A DNA stretch of 64,000 bases from Otatea glauca (Eukaryota > Streptophyta > Magnoliopsida > Poales > Poaceae): positions 22,778,723 to 22,842,722 of the forward strand of contig CM070728.1 of NCBI GenBank assembly GCA_036346275.1, given 5' to 3'. This document shows, piece after piece, positions 23,182 through 34,204 of this stretch (position 1 is its first letter; every line of letters begins with the position of its first letter). The position numbers were made by a program, and so were the translations under genes. The notes under the pieces were generated by a model that did not search any database, had not been told where the DNA came from, and was given only the letters and a program-made list of their open reading frames with translations.

Positions 23182-24303
23182 CGGAGATTGAGACGTTTCC
23201 AGATCTGGAAGGAGCCGGCGCAGGCTCCGGTAGGTGCCCTCTTTCCACTTGTAGACAAGTAGATCTGCCTTCCACCACACCACCATGGTTGTCTCCTACC
23301 TAACAGCACCACATGAGATGAGGAAAGCAAAAGGGGAAAAAAGAACTCAAAATTTGGTGAGCTTGGAGAGAAATCCTTACAAAAAGTTAAGAGACAAGAG
23401 CAAGTGAGGGAGAGGAGGAAGAAGACCAGAAAAGGGAGAAGGGCATAGCAAAGGACTGGTCAAACAGTGCTTTCCGTTAAGCACACATGGGGAAGCGAGC
23501 AAAGCTCCGTATTAATCAAATCATCACGTGTCCTCTTCCCCCAAGGCGATGGTTAATCCTTGGTAGACACAGAGATGGCAAAGATAAACTCGCCAAGAAA
23601 AGAAAGAAAAAGGAAATTGCCGGTCCGGCCGGCACAAGAATTCAGGATGTGCATGCGCGCAGCTAGCAGCCATCAAAGATGAGTACCTTATTCCAAAGAG
23701 CAGGCAAGCCATTGGAATCCGAGCAAGATAAGGTTCAGGTGGGGACATGAGCTAGGCACATCACATGAAGCCAAACAAAGCCTGTTGCTCTCGGCAGTCG
23801 ATGCAAGAATTGCTGCACGTCGCAGCGGCGAGTGATGGAAACGGTAGGGGGAGATGGATGGATGTATACGGCAGAACAAGTCCCGAGGGGGAGAGAGAGC
23901 TGACAGAGAGAGAAGTGAGCACGCAGCAGCAGCAGCGTCTATCTCTCCATCCTCCATCGTCTTTATCACCAGCAGCAGCTGTATTTAGATGCAATCTGGC
24001 CGCTGTGTGCTCACTCTCTTCTGTCAGCCAGTCAGCCATTACACCACCATCAGCACCACCTCCAACCCATCCCATCATCGACCACTGCCAAGTGCTAGGC
24101 AAAAACAGCAAACGATCGACACGAAGAGAGAGTGTGTGTGAGAGAGATCAAACCCATTTACACATATTACTTCGTCTTCGTCTTACCCGAATCGGGGAAG
24201 GGGGCGGCGGGAGTCCAGATATGGGAGGGCTAATCCTATTGGCTTCTTCAACGGCTCTGGTAGTATACCCATCGGTTAGGCGTCCACCGCCGGCCTTATA
24301 TAG
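23182..24303 (-). CDS. Candidate 5' part of an unidentified host gene
   Basis: On the minus strand a TATATAAGG box lies at about 24303-24295. Below it is about 0.6 kb of GC-rich sequence with CT-rich runs like a plant 5' UTR. A possible splice donor (AATAAG/GTACTC) lies at 23687/23686, a possible acceptor (TGCTGTTAG) just before 23299, and an exon with ATG at 23286 encodes 35 residues beginning MVVWWKADLLVYKWKEGTYR. It ends at a good donor (CTCCG/GTAATA, 23182). I do not recognise the protein and found no convincing next exon, so it may be a gene fragment. An alternative 93-residue ORF at 23969-23688 in the upstream exon ends exactly at the donor. The splice model is inference. Confidence 0.3.
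24295..24303 (-). promoter_or_regulatory. TATA box of the candidate minus-strand gene
   Basis: TATATAAGG on the minus strand is followed by GC-rich sequence with CT-rich runs, as expected for a plant promoter. No other strong TATA lies nearby on this strand. Confidence 0.35.
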
Positions 24304-24526
24304 CGGAGATGCCCCCACCTTCCTTGTTCCTGCTCATATCGTAGCCCTACAGTTGCTAGGGTTAGAGATATGGCGCATGAGGATGAGATTTTTGTTCATA
24401 TTTGTATTTGCAATTTTCCAGCTATAATATAATATTTCTAAAGTGTTGCTATGTGTACTATGTACCACTGAATATAGAACGGTTGGAAGAGAATTCAATG
24501 ATAAGAGAGCCCTATTCACCTTTTCT

Positions 24527-26005
24527 AAGTGTGAGGTCCGCTTGCACAATCATTCGCGCACTTAGGATGCATCTCCCTTTCTGTAATGGTTGACAGCATT
24601 TATTCGCTTGAAATAGATTGGCTATAATTATTATGCCCATATTTTAATGTGCAGCCCATAACATTATTTACAATAGATGTAGATCTGTATTTTTTTTCTT
24701 ATAGTATAATCTAGTAAGTGTCGACACATGTGGTTTTTGTGTCTATCTAGTAAAGTGGTTGTGTACTTGTAGCTCAATCCAATGAATGATAGACACAAAA
24801 TTGTTTCTTTCCGTTGGTTTTGTCCGTACATAGCTACTCTATTATTACTTTCTTTCCATTAATTTTATTGTATTGTTGTGTGCTAACCTTTATCAGTAAT
24901 GTCTTGAAAAATTAAGGGAGAGAGATAATAGAGAGAATACAACGTATAGTGGCTTTTCAATGATAAATGATTTGACTTTATGTATATTTCAAGTATTGTT
25001 TCCATGTATTGGTGGTGTGAGACAAATTGGTCACTTACAATTAAACGTCCATGGACAAAATATTTATACCATATTCATGTTGGTTAGAATGTTCCTTATT
25101 TATCTTGGTTTACACAATATAACATTAATAGAACTAAAAACAAACTAAGTCTTTAGAAGGGTGAAGTAAGCTGACGTATTATTTCCTCGTTTTCTTTTTC
25201 TAAATTTCCCACAAAGGAGAAAGAGGGTGCTGCTCGCACGTTCCAAGTGCGAGGTCCATTTTTAAAAACATACATACATTTGTAGCATTTGTTATGATTA
25301 ACAATATTTATTCACTTGAAATATATTTGTTGATATGTATAGCTTAATTTATGCGTAACCTACTATATTGTTTACAATAGAGGTAGATCTACATTATTTC
25401 TTATAGTAACATCTAGTATGTAATCGACACCCGTAGTTTCCTGTCTATCCACTAGATTAGTCGTGTATAATTTGTTATAGCACAATCCAATAAGTGATCG
25501 ACATAGAGTGTTCTTTACATTGGTTCTGTCTATAGATGCCCACTTTATTAATTGTGTGTTAACTTTTGTCGATGGTGTGCTGTAAAATTTAGGCAAAGAT
25601 AGATTCGTATGAAATTGTGGTTTTTTATTCATAAATTAATTTTACTTTGTATCTATTCTCTCTTTTCTTTTCAGAAATGTATCTATTCTTATTATTGTTG
25701 TTTCAGCATGGTGGTCAGAAAATATTGTACATTTACGTCTGCGTCGGACGTTATAATCTACATAGATCTATCTACTATACTCATGTTGGTTAACAGTACG
25801 TGGTCCATGTGCATATTGAATTTGAGTGGTCCATGTATGTTCATCTTGGTTTAAATAAATTGTACTATATTGTTAATTAAACTCAAAATAAAGTAACTCT
25901 ATGAAAAGGAGGAGTAACGTAACACGCATACAGTTGATCTTATTCGACAATCTAAATTTCCCACAGAAAGGAGAAAGCGGTCAAACCTTGTTCGTAGGGT
26001 CTAAG
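24527..26005. repeat. Tandem duplication of a ~720-bp unit
   Basis: Unit 1 (24527-25244) and unit 2 (25245 to about 26005) match along their length: AAGTGTGAGGTCC / AAGTGCGAGGTCC starts, TTTACAATAGATGTAGATCT / TTTACAATAGAGGTAGATCT, a GTCTATC..CTAG block, a CATGTTGGTTA block, and AAATTTCCCACAAAGGAG / AAATTTCCCACAGAAAGGAG ends. The copies are diverged by many substitutions and small indels. They lie just upstream of the candidate minus-strand promoter. No coding potential is seen. Confidence 0.75.
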
Positions 26006-27309
26006 CAAATTTTGAAATCAGGTGAGAGTAAAATACCTAGCTAAGTTGAATTCTGAAACAAATGAAGTTGTAAGCGTTTCCTCATGCAAAAAGTACCAAC
26101 CGTGTGGTTTCAAGCTTAATTGACTCAGCTCGGTCGATCAACGCGTGAATTGATATGTGTTCCATGAATCAAATGCATTTTCTGCCATTCATAAACTCGT
26201 TCAACAGTTTTTCGGGGTTTTTGTGCTTTCAGATTTGAAGGAATTAATGCTAACTTATAGTTTTCTACATGTGCATTGTGTACGTTCATGTTTTGAATCC
26301 ATGAACCAATTGCATTTTGTTTTGTCCATTTCGTTGTTCTCCTTTTGGGCATATATAGAACTTGGCACGCCACATGGAAGTATCGAGCACTAATGCAGTC
26401 TTGTTGATCTTACATCGTTGTCAGAACAGGGAGGAGTTAATTGATCAAATGAAAGTAGTTCTATTTTGCGGTTCGGTGAAAGGTACAGTACTACTTGTCA
26501 CCCCGGCCCACCATGCAACATTTCTTTAGACTACTGCCATGCAACTTTTAGGCTCTTTAATTTGGTATACAAAAATTTCGTTAGAAAGAGTTTGATCTTC
26601 ACGTTCTAAACAAACCCTTATCCTCCTGAGCTCGATGAGCCCAAATTTCATATATTTGATCAAAACCATCAGCAAGTATATAACTACAAAGGAAGTTCAA
26701 ATATTTATTAAACCTACTAGACGTACGTGCAGCAAGATTAGTCTTCTCTTGTACACACTGGATATCTTTTAAAAGTTTGACTAAGATGCGCACGACACAA
26801 CTAGGAAAGGGTTTCTGTGAAGTTTTAACAGGGATTGCAACCTAAGCAGTCCCTACCCGTTCGGATCGTTCAATCGAGGTAACGAACAGTCCGAATTGAC
26901 CAATATTGCTAAGCTATAATGTTTGCTACATTATTTAATACAGTGTCAAAATCGGCCTATTGTTTTTCAATAGTACTTCGAAACATCTGATCATTGCTTT
27001 TTGATACGATAGTCCACGTACAACCGCTAAGTTGCAGTTGTTACCGCTAATACATTGGATCTATTTCCACACAACTAGTAGAGATCTACGTACAAGTGTG
27101 CATACTGCCAATCAAAAGTTGGTACAAGTGTGCATACTACCAATCAAAAGTGGATGGTGGCAACGTACCAAAATTAAGTCGATTGAATCTGATGCATGGA
27201 CGCTAAAGGGTTGTTTTTAATCGTGCATTAACATGAACCGTTGACCATGCTTCTGGCCAGTGCATCATCAGCTAGCTAGAATGACTGGCTGGTGGACCGC
27301 ACACCCACG
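26006..27309. other. AT-rich stretch, no recognised feature
   Basis: No gene, LTR end or inverted repeat was recognised here. A short near-identical duplication around CAAGTGTGCATACTGCCAAT lies at about 27093-27149. Confidence 0.4.
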
Positions 27310-27318
27310 TGAAACGAA

Positions 27319-28264
27319 TTTCACTGTATTAGCCGCATAAATTTAGTTTTTTTTGTGAAAATGACCCGGTCCCGTTCGGTAAAAATTGCAAAAATAGTCT
27401 CTATTGCAACGGCACAAAGGGCGGAATTACCAAAAATTGGCGCGAAGCAATATGTCGTGGAGAAATGAAAGCGCACCATGTGTGAAGCAGCGCATCTAGT
27501 CCGCTGCAATTGGGATGCAGTGCACTGGCTCCGCTGCTTTGGCTAAAAATTTCTACACACAACATGCAGTGTGTATACTACGTAGTAGACGATACTTTTA
27601 TTCTGAGCATGATAATTCACATGAAACATTTGATAAAGTGATTGTTCGCTTATTAGCCCCGGTAAGATGGTAACAACACGGTACCGTCACCATTCAAAGT
27701 TTCACACTGACACAAAACAAAAATAGGAAGAGATGATTTCTACGCTTTCCCTCAGCCAAAACAGCATCATGTCCATGCCATCTCTTCATCATCAGCAAGC
27801 AAGCAGGGCAAACTGCAGTCACCACCTCCCTGATCCAACCGGTGGACACTGGGCCACAAAGTCCAAACCCAGTGGACCTCATAATTAGGAGTAGCTGCTT
27901 TAGTCCCAGTGTCACACATGCAAAATGGATAGACCAAAAGAGAGAGAGAAAGAAAATCATACCCTTAATTACAACACAGACACAACAGCACAAATGTAGT
28001 GGCATAAAAGTATCGTCTACTACGTTATATACACTGCATGTTGTGTGTAGAAATTTTTAGCCAAAGCAGCGGAGTCAGTGCGCTGCATCCCAATTGCAGA
28101 GGACTAGAAGCATTGCTTCAGATGGCGCGCTTCCATTCTGTGATATTCTGGTAATTTCACGCTCCTGTGCCGCTACAATAAATGCTATTTTTGTAATTTT
28201 TACCGAACAGAGGCCATTTTCGCAAAAAAAAACTAAATTTATGCAGCTAATTTAGTAAAATTTT
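27319..28264. mobile_element. MULE-like foldback element with long inverted repeats
   Basis: The left arm (27319-27601) and right arm (28004-28264) are inverted copies. For example CTCCGCTGCTTTGGCTAAAA on the left is matched on the right by TTTTAGCCAAAGCAGCGGAG. The flanks TGAAACGAA (27310-27318) and TGAAATGAA (28265-28273) look like a 9-bp target duplication with one mismatch, the size expected of Mutator-like elements. The 946-bp element encodes no transposase, so it is non-autonomous. The 400-bp centre differs in composition from the arms and could be captured DNA. Confidence 0.75.
27602..28003. other. Central cargo of the MULE-like element
   Basis: A segment of about 400 bp lies between the inverted arms. 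It has an open frame on the minus strand (28005-27694, 103 residues) with no domain that I recognise. Long-TIR MULEs often carry pieces of host genes (Pack-MULEs), so a captured 5' gene region is possible. Nothing here proves it. Confidence 0.4.
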
Positions 28265-28273
28265 TGAAATGAA

Positions 28274-28979
28274 ACCTGAAAATGGTAACAATTAAATAAG
28301 GTTATTCGACATGTACTTATAAATTGCGCAATGATCGAATTATATGAACACGCTCAATATATGTTCAAAACAGTACACATTCAGTTTGCACGTTCCTAGG
28401 GTTAGAAGAAACAGGTGGAATAATGTTATTTCGGGTTATTTTTGCACTATTTAGCAAGAACTCAATGATCACACATGTGTTGTCCGAAGTTAGTATTTGT
28501 AAAAATTAATCTCTATCAAAATTGAGAGAAATAAATTAAATTGGTTCGGTACTTAGTTAGCCGGCCGGTGACCGGCTAGCGGTTGGGATACCTTTATGGC
28601 TTTATTCATGTATGGGATTTGAAACCCTGCTAAGGACTGAAAATGTAAACAAATCTGGTATCTTCTTTTAAAGTTTAATAAATAGCACAAGGAGAGCTCA
28701 ACTATTCCACTTATGTACTCTTACTTCACAAATACATTTGGTTTTAGATACAAAAATACTAAAGAACACTATACCGTCTGAAGCTAAGCTAACGAGATAG
28801 CCCATCAATATCCGATCAAGTCCACATGCAAATTCTTAACCGTCTAATTTATACAATCATTTTCACTTGCTTCCATCCTTATCCTTTGAGATTTAGAACG
28901 TGTGGCCTATAAGCTCATGTCTTTGCCATCACCTCTCTCTCATGTTGTTGCCATCACTCGATTGCATCTCTCCCTCACC
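28274..28979. other. AT-rich stretch, no recognised feature
   Basis: No gene found. A perfect short palindromic cluster GCCGGCCGGTGACCGGC sits at about 28561-28577. Confidence 0.35.
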
Positions 28980-29760
28980 CCCCCTCCTTCCCTCCCAATG
29001 CTTGAGAGATTGATCTAGAGTGAGGCGAACGTCGCATGTGTGTAGTAAGCGTCACAGGAGAGTAGCAAGGGGGCGCCACATGTGGGGAAGAATCGACGAC
29101 GATCGTGGTACGGGAGCAGCGATGGCGATGTCCGGAAGTAATGGTGGTTACAAGCATTCCCAGGGTGGCTTGCAGCGGCGTGGGGCCGATGACACAATGG
29201 CCGATGGGGCAACCAACCAATAGGACATTCAGATGCCCCCCCCCATGTTGTTGGATCGATGCACGTCGCCATGAATCCAAACCTACTTCTGGATGACGCT
29301 ACTGCTTCCTAGCCTAATCTGTTTCATCTCTTTGAAGCTCCTCCTTCAACTCCGGCAAGAGTAGCGTGGCTCGGGACACATGGATCTGGCCACAACTTCA
29401 CGTAAGCGTGATGGGCCTCTCCACCTCCTTATTCAACTCCGGTGCCACCCTCCCCCTCCTCCTTCACCTCTAGCTCCAGAACTGGCATAGGCGGTAATGC
29501 AGTGCTTCACCTCCAGCTTCGAATCTGGCGACAAGAGGTGATGGCCCGACTCGGGACATATGGATCTGGCAACAACACGGCGCAGAGCTCAAGCCTTAGC
29601 TGAGGAAGGGAGAAAGATGGAGGCTCAACGCGGAGCTCGATCACGGATTTGGTGGCGAGCAATGTCGTTTTGCTCCATGGCAGCAACGGTAGTTAGGGCT
29701 GGAGCTAGAGAAGATGGTGTGTTGGCAGTTGATGGTTTTGGGTGACCCTCGGTGGTATGG
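28980..29760. other. GC-rich island with an internal repeat
   Basis: This island stands out from AT-rich surroundings. CTCGGGACACATGGATCTGG at about 29371 recurs as CTCGGGACATATGGATCTGG at about 29553, and CTCCTTCAACTCCGG recurs as CTTATTCAACTCCGG nearby. The short ORFs on both strands have no recognisable domain. It could be a captured gene piece or part of an unrecognised DNA transposon. Confidence 0.35.
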
Positions 29761-29788
29761 TAGACCGTCATAGCCAGGTGAGTTTACC

Positions 29789-29913
29789 GAAACTTCTTAA
29801 AAACGTGTTCAAAATCTATTGAAACTTCTTGAATTTTTGTTTGAAACTTGGTGAAACTTGCTAGAAATTATTGAAACTTTTTGAAGCTCATCGGTTCAAA
29901 CTAGGTGAAACTT
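29789..29913. repeat. Cluster of GAAACTT motifs
   Basis: GAAACTT occurs six times in about 125 bp with irregular spacing (first at 29789, last at 29907), with near matches continuing to about 30000. Short repeated motifs of this kind are seen in subterminal regions of CACTA-type DNA transposons, but no CACTA end was found. Confidence 0.5.
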
Positions 29914-30009
29914 GCGTTTTAAAATTTGAAACTAGTTGAAATTTTGGCTTAGAATCTTCTAGAAACATGTAAAACTCACTAAAACATAAAACTTTTCAAG
30001 TATTCTTTA

Positions 30010-31469
30010 GAGACTTGCTAAAACTATATAAAAATTATTGATAGTACCGCTGCAACAATACCATTAGTGATAGGCTTATTCTCTTGCGTTGGGTGCACAA
30101 GTAGGATTCAGGCTTATCCAACATTTATATAGATAATTGACCAAAATTTCACTTACTTTGGGCCGGACGCCAACGATACCAATTTGTGGTATAGTTTTTA
30201 AAAAACAAGCACTCTATCTCAATGTCATCTTCCTAAAAGGATTTATTTTCAAGATAATTAAGTTAATGTGCTCCTAGTTATAATGTTTGCAATCGAATAT
30301 TTTTCCCCCAGCAACAACCATATATATTTCTTGGAACAACTTCAATTGAAAATTTGATTTCTTTCTTCGTACCTAACAAGGATTTAAAAAAATATTAATC
30401 CATAAACTCGGGTACCATATTTTCGACCTTAACTAGAGATTCCGGCAAACAAAAACCACGAGATATAATACAAATCCAAATCATGAGCATAGCTACCATG
30501 CATACCGGTTGGACCAGCCAAGGGTAATCACGGTGATCAAGCCGGTAGCGTAGTCTAACACAACTTCTCCAAATTAAAGGCTGAAGCAACCCCGGCCAGA
30601 TGCTGTCGTCTTCCTGGCTAGCGTGGGACACCCCATCGATGGAGCTACCACGCGAAACGATAATACGCGTGCCGGTGCGTTGGCCACAGAAGATCTGGAG
30701 GCACCGGGACGGCCCATCCTGACGTCACGGTCCTATGGGGAGCGGACACGTACGAGCGGCGGGCCCACGGGGCATTCGGGTACTACACGAGGCAAAAGCA
30801 GCCACTGGCCATCGTGCAGCTCTGCCTGTTTATTGTCTAATCCGATCGGGTTTGTACGTGCTTAGTTTTACAATATTTTTCTTTGCCTACTGCTAGTCTG
30901 CTACTACCAGTGATGGTATTTTTTTTCCCCGATGTGAACCGCGCAGGCACGGCCACGGCGCACGAGTTTTGTTTGATTCCTGCCTAAGGAGGGGGTATCT
31001 CCAGCTTTATTCCTGTGTCGGCATGTCGTTTCCTGCCCGAGAATCACTGGGCCGATACGATGCAGCTCTTCTTCCCCGTAATTCTGCGGCTAAACCATCC
31101 GGCTTCTAGGAGTTCTTTCATTTCATGCATATATTCTTCTTCTTCTTTTCAACCATGGAATTAACGAGTGTTTTGTTCGGTGTCGCACTTTGCCACATCA
31201 AAGTTAGGCAGGCATGTTTTGATCAAGCGTCGCTGGTGTTAATTTGTGACCCACCGGTCATGCACGTATTATATTCAAAATATCGCTATAGTTGTGGCGC
31301 ACAATTAATTTGTTGGTCACAAAATGCATGGCATGCGTATACTTTGGCACATAGTTCTTGTGGCAACAGTGTCCAAACCAGACGGATCTTAAAACGGTAA
31401 GTAATGTAAAAGGTTGAAGAACTACCCTATCCTATGAAGATGTTTTTTTTAATGCTCGAGGTTTGAAAG

Positions 31470-31472
<3 letters not shown>
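30010..31472. other. Stretch without an identified gene
   Basis: Mixed composition; a GC-richer part lies at 30600-30800. Minus-strand frame 30631-30395 (78 residues) has no domain that I recognise. I found no inverted repeats or LTR ends. Confidence 0.35.

Positions 31473-31507
<35 letters not shown>
31473..31507. repeat. TA microsatellite
   Basis: An uninterrupted TA run of about 35 bp. Confidence 0.9.
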
Positions 31508-31509
<2 letters not shown>

Positions 31510-32336
31510 AGTTCACATACATCTGCGACCAAGGTTTCGAGAAATCCGTTCTGGTTGTCTTGCTCGTGGAGTCGTCCGCTGGTTAATATATGTTTACTAA
31601 TTGGTCAATTATTGTTAATCATGCATGTTAATCTTTACCAATTCTAGTAGCTAAAAAATGCCCTCGACTAATGTTATATGCCCAAATGCTAATTAAACAG
31701 AGCCTTAAACCGGGATGGATCGTCCTTTCATATTACAAACTGACGACATGGTGTATATAGATATATAGTACTATATGCTATTTGGCCAATCGAGGAACAT
31801 TACACAAGGGATGCAATTTCAGGGATTCCGATGTTCAGGCATGCAAATGGCCATTGCAAAGAAGCTCACCTTTTCGTAAAGCAACGGGGATGGCGCGCTG
31901 GGGAAGGGGGGCTCACAAGATTCGTAGACATTTGTGGCCGGCGACGCATCGATCAATTTTAATATATAGATGATGTGGTATACTAGCTAGGACGGATCAA
32001 AGTATCAAACTGTACCAAAGGCAGACCGCTCTCTCTCTCTCTCCCTCTCTCTGCCTGTTGACTCACTGTAGAGAAAAACATCATGATCCATCTGCGATTG
32101 ATCGATTTGGAGAACATTGGAATATTTGGATGTGTGATCATCGATGTCGCATGCATGCAATACGGCCTCCGTGTTTGTTTAATCTGCAGTTGCTATCACG
32201 CGAGAAGATCGAATCACTTCCCCATGATGAGAGAGGATTAACCAATCAGGCGTACGTACCTGCTACTCCTGCTTTATATGGACCATGCTAGTATGCTACT
32301 GCTGCTGCAATATATACGTACGTAGAATTTCAATAG
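31508..32336. other. Stretch without an identified gene
   Basis: Short ORFs only. A CT-repeat run (about 32029-32052) is the only simple feature seen. Confidence 0.4.
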
Positions 32337-32760
32337 GTCTATTTCTTGAAAAAAAAAATACACAAAAATAAAAAAAATACAAAAAAATATGCCGAAAAAA
32401 TAACAGAAGTAGGCTACTGTCGTCGTTCTAAATAGCAACAGAGTTATATCGCTATTCAGAATCGCGATTCAATGATGTAGACGCCACATAGGCTTTCCGT
32501 CGTCGTTTTAAAAGATGACAGAGTTCTGTCACCGTTTCAATTCACGACAGAACTCTGTCGCCACTTGAAATAGTGACAGAACTCTATCGTTTTCTAAAAT
32601 AGCGACATGGATATGTCGCTAGACAATACGGCGACATCGAGGGAAGCTGGAATTATTTTAAATAATACATGACAAATAAAAAATTACAAAAATAATAAGC
32701 CGAAATAAAAAATTACAGAAGTAGGCCACTTTCACCGTTCTGACTGGTAGCATATTCGTT
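32337..32760. repeat. Hairpin-rich segment with GACAGA/TCTGTC motifs
   Basis: After an A-rich stretch, GACAGAGTTCTGTC (32517-32530) and its exact reverse complement GACAGAACTCTGTC (32546-32559) each form a short hairpin. AGCGACAT-GGAT-ATGTCGCT (32601-32620) is a perfect 8-bp stem. Flanking this block is a direct repeat around ACAGAAGTAGGCTACT (about 32403) and ACAGAAGTAGGCCACT (about 32715). The class of the repeat is unknown to me. Confidence 0.55.
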
Positions 32761-33107
32761 TTTCAAACTGAAAACAGGGTAGTGTGGTATAGGTTTTAAA
32801 TGATAAGGAAAAATTCGGAACAGTGATGATTACTGTTGGTACAAACATAACGAAGGTAAGAACTATACGGCTCATACGGAAGAAAATGACAAAGCAGGAT
32901 GTAGAAAACGATAAGATGAAATGTACAAACAAATATTAGGATACGTAGCATGACATTGAAATATTATGGTGGTACATAGCATGACATAGGAAATGACATA
33001 GCTCGACATGCATACAAAATGAGGAAAGAGACATGGCGCAACGGCACGGAGGAATCATGATACAAGTGCACCTTTTGAAATTGTAAAAGGGCGGGATGGA
33101 CTACGTT

Positions 33108-33879
33108 TTATGGGTGGAGGACGTTAAGGCTTGAATGGGTAGACAAAGACCCACACAGGAGTCTTGATCGTCGGGACGGCATGGGGATTTGCTTCAGTCG
33201 GTCACGGTAGTGACAAGCACAACTGCAGCTGGTATTGCCGCCGCAGCAGTAAGTGTGATAGTCACTATCGAGTTGGACAACCTCCTCATTGTTCCTCTTC
33301 CTGAGCCTTTGACGGCGTAGGTCATCATTTTGGGTCTGGAGCTTCAAGTTTTGCCTGCGGAGCTATTCGTTCTCGTTCTTGACCTCTGTGAGGTCCTCTT
33401 GCATTTCGTCAAGGCGATACAGCAATGTGTGGATGTAACATTGGGCATCTACGGGATACGGTGGGTCCACCCATTCAGTGAATTTGTAATCACAGTCTGC
33501 AAGCAAGAGTACGTGTCATACAGAAAGACATGCGTCGAATGGAATGTAAAAGTTGTAACGGTTACCATGAATAGAGCGCGTCCTGGGCTGGCATTGAACT
33601 CATCTCAAACTTGCACAACGGCGTCGAGGTCGTGCTTGCATGTCGACCACTTTAGGGGGCAGAGTGGGAGGCTGTCGTTGATTGGATTTTGGGGGTTGTA
33701 GTAGTCCCTTGTTCGAATGGGAAGATCTGGGCTGGGGGATCGGGGTCTTGGGGACCATAGATTTGAATGTCCTCGAGTTAAGGGTCGTGGCCTCGAAACC
33801 ATGAAGGGTGAGGGTCACGAGGTGATGTCTATCCCCGTCTATCCCTCCCACGGCTTGAGGTGTCTCCTCTGTCTGTCAT
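33108..33879 (-). pseudogene. GRF-type zinc-finger/coiled-coil protein, broken
   Basis: An ATG at 33879 on the minus strand opens MTDRGDTSSRGRDRRG and soon hits a stop. Other frames continue with PLCPLKWSTCKHDLDAVVQV and NASPGRALF (about 33570-33670), then ADCDYKFTEWVDPPYP (about 33440-33490). The PGR..F, later C-D-(Y)..EWVD pattern is that of GRF zinc fingers, which bind single-stranded nucleic acid in known proteins. A charged coiled-coil tail follows, with one in-frame stop after VKNENE and a cysteine-rich end CCGGNTSCSCACH. Several frameshifts and the stop mark it as a pseudogene. Such genes are often amplified by transposons in grasses, from memory. Confidence 0.5.
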
Positions 33880-33932
33880 TGTAATGGAGTGGAGGTTGGG
33901 CTAGTGAAGAAGTGCTGCCTGGGTGGTCGGTG

Positions 33933-33940
33933 ATTTTATA
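33933..33940 (-). promoter_or_regulatory. TATA box upstream of the GRF pseudogene
   Basis: TATAAAAT on the minus strand lies 54 bp upstream of the ATG at 33879, a suitable spacing for a plant promoter with a short leader. Confidence 0.5.
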
Positions 33941-33986
33941 AGCAGTGTGTAGTCCATGCAGAGCTGATAGAATAGGGGGCAGCGTG

Positions 33987-34204
33987 TCCTTACTTTGGTC
34001 TGAGAAAGCAGACTGTAGCGTATTGTCGCTTCGGTCTGAGAAAGCAGTGGGCAAAGTGTTGTCCAATCGGCATGACATAGATGCAGCTAGGTTCGTGTTG
34101 TCCAATCAGCCTGACAAAGCAACTAGGTTCGTGTTGTCCAATCGGCCTGACAAAGCAACTGCGTTCATCTTGTCCAATCGGCCTAACATAGATGCTAACT
34201 TCGT
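33987..34204 (-). repeat. Minisatellite in the GRF pseudogene promoter
   Basis: Four clear units start at 34056, 34095, 34131 and 34167, with 36-39 bp periods around TTGTCCAATCGGCCTGACA. Two more diverged units (GGTCTGAGAAAGCAG) precede them. The array ends about 47 bp from the TATA box, so in minus orientation it lies immediately upstream of the promoter. Translation in any frame gives repeated peptides, but there is no reason to call it coding. Confidence 0.75.

Noticed and set aside
23765..24427. Plus-strand ORF of 220 codons
   Set aside because: It lies antisense to the candidate 5' leader of the minus-strand gene; the sequence is a low-complexity, GC-rich stretch with no recognised motif.
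27694..28005. 103-codon minus-strand ORF as a real gene
   Set aside because: It lies wholly between the arms of a foldback element, is hydrophobic and of low similarity to anything I recognise. Recorded as cargo only.
33987..34204. CRISPR-like array
   Set aside because: The units are 36-39 bp head-to-tail repeats without unique spacers, in a plant nuclear context; a minisatellite fits.
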